From Apostichopus japonicus (Eukaryota; Echinodermata; Holothuroidea; Aspidochirotida; Stichopodidae), in assembly GCF_037975245.1 (NCBI RefSeq), contig NC_092569.1, positions 19,585,501 to 19,649,500 of the forward strand: a DNA stretch of 64,000 nt, read 5' to 3'. Below, piece after piece: positions 36,717 through 47,649 of the stretch. Made by a program: the position numbers and the translations under genes. The notes under the pieces were generated by a model. The model was not told the DNA's origin. It did no database searches and saw only the letters and a list, made by a program, of their open reading frames with translations. Every line of letters begins with the position of its first letter. Within the stretch, counting starts at the first letter, position 1.

Positions 36717-37807
36717 GTGAGTGTTTATTCATTTTCTATTAATTAACCCTTTTCTTATATTTTCTGTTTCCTGTTAATCATACAATTTCTCATTGATTAA
36801 TATTTTCATATCTCATAATCCATGACAAACATTTGTCACGGCAACATATGTTACAATTGTTATGATCACTAACTCTCGTGTAATATGAGAAGAGATATAT
36901 ATTTGTATTTTACTTATTAATTCCTTCAGTCACAAGCAAGTCAATACATTTCGAACGTAGGAATTAACGACAGTTTGAACAAATCTTCGACATTATATAT
37001 TTGAAATTTATACACAAATTGCATGAGAAGGCTATATATGAACATATGGTACGTTACACGTTGTAAAATAATAAAGGATGCTCGATGGTCTTAAATATTT
37101 GTTAATTCATGGTTTCATGTTTTTTCTCAGTATTTTAATCAATGTATATAAAAGAATTTAAGTTTATTTGTATGTTGCATATGTTGCATATGTTATTTAT
37201 ATATTTTGCAATTTGTGTACCAAACATTAAGCTTGTGTACATATACATCACACATGTTCCATGATTTTTTTCCGTACAAAGTAATAAACCTGAAATAAAC
37301 TTTTCTTGAAAAAGAGTTGTAATGTCTGAATTGAGTTTTACGTTCAAAAGCAAATTAGTAATAGTTTATGTTGTCATGTAATTCAGAATGTACTCTTTTT
37401 TATTGTTTATTGTAGTATATCCCATACTCAACCTTCATTTTCATAGCTTCCACTTAACTTGAATTTTTCCGTTCAGTTCAAAATTAACCATCTATTATTT
37501 GTTTAACGTTACAACAGCTATTTGGAGAAGTGTCTTTGTAAAGAAGTTTTCAGTAATGTATTGATTTATAAAATATCACTAAATTTCCAAGACTAGTTAA
37601 GGAATACCAGGCTATCTTTTATCATATCAATTGTAATAGTATTTTGAAAAACAAACGTTAGATTTAGTAAAACTTATCAATCAACTAAAAAGCAAAACGT
37701 TCCTCTAAGTTATATAAGAATGCGCTTCTCTATCGCGTCTAATGACGGGTTCAAAGTCATTTTGTAATACTATTTTGAAAAAAAAACAACCTCATGTCTT
37801 ACTATTG

Positions 37808-38166
37808 CAGTCTTGCTCTTGTCTGCTGCAGTCATGTCTGCTGCAGTCATGTCTGCTGCAGTCATGTCTGCTGCAGTCATGTCTGCAGCAGTCATGTCTG
37901 CTGCAGTCTTGTCTGCTGCAGTCTTGTCTGCTGCAGTCTTGTCTGCTGCTGCTGCTCTTGTCTGCTGCTGCTGCTCTTGTCTGCTGTAGTCTTGTCTGCT
38001 GTAGTCTTGTCTGCTGCAGTCTTGTCTGCTGCAGTCTTGCCTGCTGCAGTCTTGTCTGCTGCAGTCTTGTCTGCTGCAGTCTTGTCTGCTGCAGTCTTGT
38101 CTGCTGCTGCTGCTCTTGTCTGATGCAGTCTTGCTGCAGTCATGTCTGCTGCAGTCTTGCAGTCTT
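37808..38166. repeat. 15-bp minisatellite in unit C
   Basis: Same unit as 3535-3945 but with a different arrangement of variants and about 50 bases shorter. It lies directly upstream of the exon 3 deletion breakpoint. Confidence 0.95.
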
Positions 38167-38198
38167 GCTATTGATGTGTTAATCTAGCATTAAGACGA

Positions 38199-38284
38199 GT
38201 GGTGTTTATCTCATTAAACCAGACGGTTACGCCGAACCTTTCGAAGTCTACTGTGATAACACCGCAGATGATGGTGGATGGACG
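38199..38284 (+). pseudogene. Gene C exon 3 remnant
   Basis: Only GVYLIKPDGYAEPFEVYC and DNTADDGGWT remain. The sequence jumps from ctagcattaagacga (intron side) straight to gtggtgtttatc in mid-exon. An inserted T changes the donor to gttaag. Confidence 0.75.
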
Positions 38285-38654
38285 GTTAAGTAGTTCAAAT
38301 TGAAATATGAATGTTGATGCCAAACATTAGCCTAATATTCAGCTTCTTTCAAATCAATGAGCAAAGTTTAAAATATTAGCTAGTATATTTCCCTCATCCT
38401 TGACGTTCTTTTTAACCAAACGATTAGCAGAAAATGCTTCAATAATATAACAATATTTGTACTTCACATTTGAGAAATAACAAGCAAGTCTGTGAAAAAA
38501 AGTCATTGATCAAAAGCTCAGCTGATGATGAACATGTTTACATTGTTTGTTTACGTTTTTCATAAAATTAATATTAAGCTGATCCCAAAGTATATTTCAT
38601 ACCATCATGACATATCTCATGACTTATGTTCAAATTACTTGTTCTGTTATGCAG

Positions 38655-38919
38655 ATCATACAACGTCGGTTTGACGGAACGATTAATTTTAATCGCAGCT
38701 GGGAAGATTATCAGCTAGGATTTGGTTTTCTTTCGAGTGAATTGTGGATCGGTAATAAGATGCTTTCATACTTAACCAATCAAAAGAGATATCAATTCCG
38801 CATTGACTTGACGAAAACAGATGGTTCGTCTTTCAATGTGACGTATGACGCTTTCCGAATAAGCGATGACTCCAACAACTACAAGATCGTCAAAGCAGAA
38901 ATTACTAACAGAACAGTAG
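38655..38919 (+). CDS. Gene C exon 4
   Basis: 265 bases, open, and almost identical to gene A (IIQRRFDGTINFNRSWEDY ... NRTVG). Confidence 0.7.
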
Positions 38920-39577
38920 GTAAATATATAGAATTACTTTGTAGTACGTTTATTCATTTCTAAATAAGTATTGTCTTGTCGAAAGAAGTTTCGATATATG
39001 TGAGTAAATAAGGATTACACTGGATATGAAAAAAATTAAGATAACTGAAATGTCACTATTAAAGAGAGTGATGATACCTTTATCAATATTCAAGCCCGAG
39101 CGGGTTTTTAAGTTAACTTCTCTCCGCCTAATTTCCTGTTTCTACTACACAGTGTTTGTTGTGTATAATGTGAAAACAACCAGCATACTGAACTGAACTG
39201 AACTTACTAATTATTCCCCATTTTGTAACATCTTTCTGTACAGTCTATCTGTTTAATTATATCATCTCCTAAGTCTGATCTTCATCTCATTAAGTTTTGC
39301 TTTATTCATTGTTGTTTATCTAAGTTAGTGAACTTTAGCGATAACATCTTGATGGGATCGTAATATAGTTTTGGTGATAATATCTTTATGGGAACGTAAT
39401 ATAGTTTTTATCAGTTACATTCACATTTGGAGTAATGCTGTCAAAATTGTCAACCAAACACAAAACCACTGCTTGAAGTTCTCACTCTTTACTTGCAATT
39501 AGCAATACTGGTTATGTTTACTTGCGAAGTTCACTAAATCAATGGCTAATGTTTTTTATATTTTTTTATTCTGCTAG

Positions 39578-39813
39578 TCTTTGTAGATAACTACATCGAG
39601 TGGTGTCCAACAAATAAAACCTACAATGAGTGTCAACTTTGCGAGGCTACCTGTGCAGATCCTGATAGTTGTATCAATACTTCCTTCAAAGGATCTCATT
39701 CGTGTGTCTGTCCTGACGGATTTTTGATGAACGGTGATAACTGCATTAGAATAGAGGACTGTGGATGTTTCATGGAAAATGAAACAGATGGAGAGAGGGG
39801 TGTATTGCTAAAA
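39578..39813 (+). CDS. Gene C exon 5, TIL-like domain with lost cysteine
   Basis: 236 bases, open. The codon at 39685-39687 is TTC (Phe) where A and B have TGC (Cys) in NTSCKGSHSC, which should break one disulfide. Confidence 0.7.
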
Positions 39814-40092
39814 GTACGTGTTTTCTTTCAGATCGTGATATCTATTACCAATAGTGAAAATAATTTAATAGATGCTTTCAAACTGGAGTTAGTGGATCGA
39901 TTTGCATTTGCCTCCGACCCCTTGCAACCCGCATCCTCTTCAACTTTGGATATACGCAGTTTTGCCAGTAAAGTTAGGAAAACTGATATATCTTGTATTT
40001 GTTTGCAGTTTTTCATCTTATCACTACTTAAAGAAACTTTTTCAGATCCCTAAAGTTACTTATGATGCCTGTAACGATTTTCTACTTTCCAG

Positions 40093-40403
40093 GAAGGAGG
40101 AATTTACGTCTCTCCAAACTGTGACAAGAAATGTTCTTGTACGGATAATCATCTTTCCTGTGACGATAGTTATCAATGCGATCCTAATGCAGATTGTGAA
40201 GAAAGAACGGTTTGTTGCAATGTTACTGCCCGCCAGGATATAGCGGATACGGCATACAGTGTAGGCCTCCAGTCCTTTCGGACTGTAACGAACTGTACAA
40301 CATTGGCGTGAGAACAAGTGGTGTCTATGAAATCAAACCCACAAATTGGCTTGACTCTTCATTTGAAGTTTACTGTAATATGTCTGACGGGGGAGGCTGG
40401 ACG
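40093..40403 (+). pseudogene. Gene C exon 6 with 1-bp deletion
   Basis: 311 bases against 312 in gene A. GAAAGAACGG replaces GAAAGAAACGG in the EGF-like domain, and the shifted frame stops at TGA 40309-40311. Confidence 0.8.
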
Positions 40404-40819
40404 GTAAGTGTGACAGTTTTTCTTAAACCAGTGATCCGCAAGTTTTAGGCCGACGACACACAAGTTATCCGGGAGGACCAAACTACGACCCACCAGAGCC
40501 TCGATTTTACACCCGTAAGCAAGTTTAAACAACGTTGCCGTATGTAGAACACAAGATTAGGCTACCCATTAGACGGAGAAAGTCGAATGACTAATTTATT
40601 GCCACTGTGGTATTACTATCAGGAATTTATTTTTAGAAACTTCATAAAACTTTAACTATTGGTTGTTCCTTTGGATGAGAATTGATGTTTTATTTTTTAT
40701 TTTGTTACGTGCAATAATTATGACATCACATTATTGGTGCTGGAAAACGATTCCAAATAACTATAATTAATATGTATGTATTTTCCTTAAGAACTAAATC
40801 TTTACATTGATTATTTTAG

Positions 40820-41084
40820 GTATTCCAGCGTCGCGTTGATGCTTTACAAGATTTTTATCTTTATTGGGATGACTACAAGATTGGCTTTGGTAATCAAAGT
40901 CGGAACTTCTGGCTCGGAAATGAAAAGATACATAGCTTGACGAACCAAAGACAATATGAACTCCGGATCGACTTTGTTGACAAAGATGGTGATCCTTACT
41001 ACGCCAAATACGATTTCTTTCGTATCAGTGACGAGAACGATAACTTCAGACTAGATGTTGGAAATTATTCTGACGGAGATGCAG
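40820..41084 (+). CDS. Gene C exon 7
   Basis: 265 bases, open. It differs from gene A by only a few bases (for example SDEND in place of SEGND). Confidence 0.7.
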
Positions 41085-42805
41085 GTCGGTTAATATCTCC
41101 CGATTAATCAATCCCATCATGTTATCGTCAGATTGACATCATATATCATGTTTATTTTATAACGAAGTGTATATAAAGAAGAATGTAATACTATTTGTAT
41201 GAAGTCCACTAGCCAATAACTTACTAGTTTATACAAGCTGTTTTGCCTCTGTTGAAAATAAACCCCAGATGGTATGTTGATGATGTTGACTTACTGTGGT
41301 AATAACTTGTTGATCTAAGTAAGGAGAATATATCTATAAAGGAAGAATTCTCTGGCCAAATAGCTGGACCTTACGACCTTTGGACCTACGAAAACTGAAA
41401 CCCAAGACACTTCAGTTAGTAATATATAAACCCGCCATGTTATACAGTACCTAATTATTTCTATACTTCTTTGCATAAGACTCACACATAGTGAAAAGAT
41501 TAGTTATTTATATTCGACAAGATAGACCGAATACAAGCAGTAATTATTAATGTTATCAGACATGTAATGTAACGACTAGACTTTTTTACAAATCCATTTC
41601 TCAAAAGAAAAGTATGGAAATAACACAGGATAAGATGATTATGGACCCTACGCAAATTTCCACTCATACGAATACACCCACGCGCGTGTGCACAAACACA
41701 AACTTAAATATTGAATATAGTATCATTTCACTGGCCTGGAAACCCGCGTAGCTCGTGTTAGAGGTTACGATAACAGATCTTACCCTCAGGAGTTGTTTTA
41801 AGTGGTAGTCTTAAAGTTCTATAAATTAAAGATACGTTCAAGTTGATCTTTATTGATTTATGCATTAACAACTTCCATCAAACTTTTGTTAACTTAAAGT
41901 GATGTAAAACATAATATCACATTTATGTACACCGCCAGTATGCTAGATAAAAGTAACGGTGATGAGATTATTATCGTTCGTTACAAACCAGTTCCAAAGA
42001 ATCAATTACAAATTGAGCCTTTAAATTCTCGACTAATCCAACCTACATGGATACATGTTTGCTGGCCTGGAACAGCTACGTCATAAAAAAAATCATTGTA
42101 TTGGAAGGATTAAATGTAGGCTAAGGGAGCTCACAACATAAAATAAATATATTACTAACTATTACATGACAACAGTAAACCAAATACATGGTATCTGTTC
42201 TTGTAAAGGACAGATGAATCACTAGTTTAACGCTGAAACAGAACTGATCTGTATGACAATTGTCCTCTATTTCCAGTTTTTAAAAACTTATAGATCAAAA
42301 TAAAAACAGATTAAAAGATATTGATAACAAAACAACCATATCAAAAATGAGCACACATGAATTAACTCCCTTTAGTTTTCAAAATACCAGATGGGACCGC
42401 TTGCGGTACTTATAAAAATATTGTGATGAAAATTAGCCTATACATATACCTCGACCATGTAGGTAGGATATTATGGTGATGTAATCATCGAAGAAAAATT
42501 CGTTACATATAGAAAATCATAATTAACTAAACGCTTACACAATGTTAACAATGGTTCAACAGCATAACAAGCCATACAAAAGAGTTGATAGCCTCTTTAC
42601 CGTCCCCTTTCCCTTTCTACATATTTCGTTTTTAATAATCATAGATAATACACGACTTTTAGTTTAACACACGTTAATCAAAACCACATGTAATATGAAA
42701 TATCGTTATTACTGGAATAACATTTTGCTAAGTATACTGAATCGATACAATGATTAAATTTTGATTTTCTTTTCTGTTTCTTCTTCTTGTGTATTTATTC
42801 AACAG

Positions 42806-43080
42806 GTGATTCGCTGACCGACCATGATGACCAACCGTTCACTACACGAGACAATGATAACGATGATTACGACTATAGTGATTACAGCTCTGAAAAAAAC
42901 AACTTAGCCCGTCGTGATGATGGTGCATGGTGGTACATGAATTATTACTATGATAATGATTATATTTCATCTCTCAACAGTCCCTATGCGAGTCATTCCT
43001 TTTATTGGGATACCCTTCCAGGTTCTTTTAATTACATTAAATTCACAGAGATGAAAGTTCGCGCAATCGATGAAGAGTGA
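42806..43080 (+). CDS. Gene C exon 8
   Basis: It is open to TGA at 43078-43080 and carries GDSLTDHDDQPFTTRDND, SEKNNLARRDDGAWWYMNYY and KFTEMKVRAIDEE. It shows the frame that gene A has lost. Confidence 0.75.
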
Positions 43081-46000
43081 TAAAGACCCACAACGGACTG
43101 TATGAAACTATAGCACAAGAACAGTTAACAACATGCAGTTAAAATATATTGATGTATTGGTTCTATGTTTGTGTATCGTCATGACAACGCTTTTATCATA
43201 AGTTATGTTACAAAATATGCTGACTCCGTTTCTTTTCTTTTTATTTAGTGTAAAATTAGACTGATTGACTGAAATGATTGATAATTATTCACTATGGTTT
43301 GTAAAATGCTTAAAAAATTGCCCCCCCCCCCAATGTTCTCAATGTTTCAAATGTTCAGTTCAGTTAATTTTCGAAACACAGAATGGAAAAGAGAGACAGT
43401 TGTAACTTAACGTAATAAACGAAGAACAAATAAATAAGCAAACGAGACCTTTCAGAGCTTGTGGTTTGCAGACTTTTATTTAATTTATACCATTTTGTCT
43501 TCTGCACATCTTTCTGTTCATTATATTTGTAAAGCCTCCCTCAAATCGTCACACGTTTATAGTAGTTATAAAATACGCCTTACCCAAACAAATTAATTAA
43601 ATAAGCCTTACCTTATAATTATAACATGTTTTAAATACCTTAACTCTAACATGTTTATAGTAGTTATAAAATACGCCTTACTCTAACATGTTTTAAAATA
43701 CAAATAACACTTACTTATTTATAGCATTTATAAAATATGCCTTACCCTAACATATTTTTAAATACGCCTTAACCTAACATATTTTTTAAATACGCCTAAC
43801 ATTAACATGTTTTCAACGAATGTGTTTCAGGATCAATAAATACAACTTGTTTCTTCGATTTTTTACACATGCTTTTACGTATGTAATGTACTTTATTCGG
43901 ATATCGCTTTTCATTTAACTGATGAGATGGATATACACCCCTGTTGGTGAGAATCTAGAATAACATCCGTTTAACATAGAAATGAATACAAAATCATAAT
44001 TCTGTACCGTGTACATAAACCCAGTTAAAATCAACGACGTACATATGATTTCAAAGTAGGCGCTGTATGATTCTAATTTCTCCCGACAGGGCATGATATT
44101 TCGGGACGGGCATCCTTGGCCCCGGTGAGGTGGTCTCATTTTACTCGATTGAATGCAGGGAAAAAATCACCGACTGAGAGTTATACCATCCACCTCGACC
44201 AGGGGTCTACTAGCCAATGAGATTGGGTGGACATGGCGGCACACCCATCACAAAATTCCGACTTGTATTTTGTATCTGTAAGTCCCTTTAACCAAACAAA
44301 TGATTGTCCAGGGAAAAGGGGACTAAACGGATATTATCCAACATGTCTAACACCTCCCCTAACAAATCCGAACTGTAGCTACAGACCTGCTCCCGATTGA
44401 CGCTGAAGGTGGGAACATGACAATGAGGGATAAGATTTTATAACAACCCACCAACACAAATTCGCACCTCCCCTTGCGCCAATGATTTTCATGTGGTACG
44501 TTTGGACTCAGTCATTATTAAATCTTGGAAATGTCAAACAATTACACGTGAACATGCCGAATGCCAAACTAGTATTTGGCCAACATGCATATTACAAATC
44601 ACAAACTCAACATCGTAGAAAAATATAAAAGTGATATATTGCACGAAATCCTATCAAGAACAGGTGGACACTATAAAACCGAGAGAGCAATTTCACCCAG
44701 TATAACTGTTCCACACTCCATAAAATGTATGAACTTCCTTTAGTTTAGTAACCACACTCTATAACTAACATATACAAAACATATGTTTATGCAGACAGAT
44801 TACACTGACACATGAAAACCACATCTGTTATAAATGTTATCCCTAATTAAAGAGTAATATTTTCAACTAAGGATTGGTAAACTAAGATATAACGTTAAAT
44901 TTGAGGACGCACAGTGTTATCATACTATATAACAGTGAATATCTCCAAATTGAGAATAGTCGAACGTAATTGCTATAAGTAGATAGAAAGCTATCTTCAA
45001 ACCAGTGTGCAAATCGACGAGGCTTGGTGAGAATAATGACAGCTTTAAAAATGGACAAATACCAAAGCATCATGATTAGTCTACATGATAGAAATAATCT
45101 AATTCTCGTTTGGGAGATCTCACAGATTTAGGGTTTCCGTAGCAACAAAGATGGTGCATTGATGCCCTCTAACTATGACATTTGCGTGCATCAGTTATGT
45201 GTTTTCTTATTACAATATTTATTTGATGAAACAATTGTACAGCCTCAATGATCTTTGACTTTATGACCTTATAACGTCATCAGCTACATCTAGCGAAACA
45301 TACTTTATGTACAAGCAACACAGCCCACTCAATGATTTTACGTCCATTGGCCTAACGGTTAAGTGGCAAGTTTTGTTGGCATTCTTTTGACCTCCATCGA
45401 TTTTATGACCATTGTGTCATTTTACATAAATAATTAAAAGTTAAACCTTTAAAGTTTGGTATATCAAACATTGGTTTGAAAGTTTGTGCTTGGTTTTACA
45501 GAATTCCCAAAAATGTTGTTATTATTAACAATTTTACCTTTGATGTCATCACTGACGAAGATATTACAAGATATTCCCAGATGACCTTCCACTAAATTTT
45601 AAATTCATCGGCTTCAGTTTAAGGAGAAGCAGACTACGTGGTACACTAACAAATTAAACTCTATTACGCCTCACAATGGCACATCACTTTTCGACCTCTA
45701 TCCCAAAAATGGAAAATCCACTTCATTTGTTTGTGTCACACTGAGGTGTCCCTTTTTTAATACCGACCAAGTTTCAGCTACAAGTCTGCTACAATTGTGT
45801 TTCGGCACCCTTCAAAATCCCCCTTTACCGACGAAATTGGACAAAAAGCTCTGCCGTGGCTCACAATAAAGCCAGTACACCCTCCTAAACTTCCTCTTTC
45901 CCCTCCCCTCGTGCTCTTTGTACTCCCTCCACTCGTACTCTTCCTGCTCTCCTTTCCCTCTTACCCTTCCCATCCCCCTCTTTTCCCTGTCCCCTCCCTT

Positions 46001-46440
46001 CCTGTAACCTAAACAAGTCGCTGAAAAATCAGAAACTGTCCATATAGTCAACCAGGTAAATATTGGCTGACTCTACGACTGGAAGTGAGAACACGTGCTG
46101 TAGGCTGCGACAATAACGTATCGCTTGTTGATTGCTGCACAGCGCCCCTATTTCATCAGCCAACCCTCGACATACAAATAGTATTGAACCTGTTACGAAA
46201 CAGCCCGATTCTCTGATGCCATTGGTACAGTTACATACGTGACATGTAGCCTCTGTACAGCTGTATAGGTTATGAAGATTTCTCAACCATAGCACCCTTT
46301 ACAAACATTAAAGATATGACAGAAAATGGTTTATTCTGAGGCATAACTATTCTCATATAGGTCTATATAATGTTGGTCTATGATGTAGCCCTAAAAGAAA
46401 GATTGTGCTGATAAAAATTAATACATTACAATTTATTTTC
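43081..46440. other. 3' flank of gene C, no gene seen
   Basis: It matches the flank of gene A, including the 28-base-unit array (about 43545-43815), the AATAAA at 43414-43419, and the pyrimidine tract at about 45888-46010. The empty site for the CR1-like LINE is at about 46147-46157. Confidence 0.6.
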
Positions 46441-46443
46441 TAA

Positions 46444-47075
46444 TAGTCAGGTGGCTTAGCAAATTTAACGTTAACGGCCGGACAAAAGTACCAAATTTGG
46501 CATGGAGTTTCTTTTCGACCTATCTATCGATTTTATCCGTGGAACCCACTTAATCGGTTCCGATTTTTCAAGATGGCGGCCAAACTCCAAGATGGCCGCC
46601 AGAAAAAAAGGAAATGTCATATATCTGGCTATAAAAATCAGAAATGAACAAATGAGGGGTCAATTCAGGTGTTTCCGGGGTCACTGAAACAGATGATGGT
46701 CATGGCATGTTGCTTGAGCAACCCATTTCTAAGATGGCGGCCAAAATCCAAGATGGCCGCCAGAAAAAAAGGAAATGTCATATATCTGGCTATAAAAATC
46801 AGAAATGAACAAATGAGGGGTCAATTCAGGTGTTTCCGGGGTCACTGAAACAGATGATGGTCATGGCATGTTGCTTGAGCAACCCATTTCCAAGATGGCG
46901 GCCAGAATCCAAGATGGCCGCCAGAAAAAAAGGAAATGTCATATATCTGGCTGTTGAAATCAGAAATGAACAAATGAGGAGTCAATTCAGGTGTTTCAGG
47001 GGTCACTGAAACAGATGATGGTCATGACACGTTGCTTGGGTCACCTATTACCAAGATAGCGGCCAATATAACAGA
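46444..47075. repeat. Left arm of the 4.8 kb element with 161-bp subrepeats
   Basis: Blocks containing aagatggcggcca recur at 46570, 46731, 46892 and, degraded, 47053. Each unit holds two opposed copies of the aagatggcggcc/ggccgccatctt motif. The right arm (50785-51274) holds the same units inverted. Confidence 0.85.
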
Positions 47076-47099
47076 AAATACACTTGTTGTCACTGTTAA

Positions 47100-47635
47100 A
47101 TGTCAGTGGAAGTGTAGACTTGACTTTAAAGATTCCGATTCCTTCTGATTAGTATTGAAAATCCAACCACCAGACTGACTTTTAGTCGATGCAGTGTGAA
47201 AATTAGACAGATTTACTATTACGTAATGTTTTTTTGACGTCAAGGGGGGAAGCAAAGGATAATGCATAATTTACAATTTCAAAACTCTGCCACTTAAGAA
47301 TGGCGAATCTGATTTGAATGAAACGTTACTGATTTGAAGAATATATAGATGCAGGCATTCATTGACTTTGAAGAAAACATTAACTTGAACTTTTCACCTA
47401 TAGGGGAACCAAAAATCAGCAAGTACCGTGTAAACTCAATAGCGTCATTCATTTTGTTTCCTTCTTGACGTCAACGGACCCGGATATTTAGGTAACACAA
47501 AAACGAAATGAGTTTGAAACTCAAACTTTGATATTTGGGGTTATAAAATACACTCTTTTCATCTATGTAAGTTTCAAATCAATCCGCTGCACTTAAAGTG
47601 ACCTTCAAAATGTAAGTTTACACTTCCACTGACCT
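47100..47635. mobile_element. TTAA-flanked MITE-like element nested in the 4.8 kb element
   Basis: TTAA at 47096-47099 and 47636-47639 flank inverted ends close to rGTCAGTGGAAGTGTA. About 28 bases are alignable. No coding sequence is present. TTAA targets are typical of piggyBac and Kolobok types; the assignment is not decided. Confidence 0.55.
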
Positions 47636-47649
47636 TTAAGTACATACTG

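Larger units (their letters stand above)
32972..43080 (+). pseudogene. FREP gene C: close copy of gene A, disrupted
   Basis: Exons by homology: 32972-33058 (signal peptide, possible), 36671-36716, 38199-38284 (remnant), 38655-38919, 39578-39813, 40093-40403, 40820-41084 and 42806-43080. The protein type is as for gene B. Lesions differ from gene A. About 230 bases including the acceptor and 5' half of exon 3 are deleted. Its donor reads gttaag instead of gtaagt. A TIL cysteine is Phe at 39685-39687. One A is missing near 40206, leading to TGA at 40309-40311. Exon 8 keeps seven A and is open to TGA 43078-43080. If exon 3 were skipped, exon 2 (phase 1) would not fit exon 4 (phase 0), so skipping does not rescue it. 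Confidence 0.75.
34229..46443 (+). repeat. Unit C, duplicate of unit A
   Basis: Collinear with 1-16914 except for the LINE, satellite lengths, the exon 3 deletion and small indels. Shared features reach into the far 3' flank, so the duplication covers more than the gene. Confidence 0.8.
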
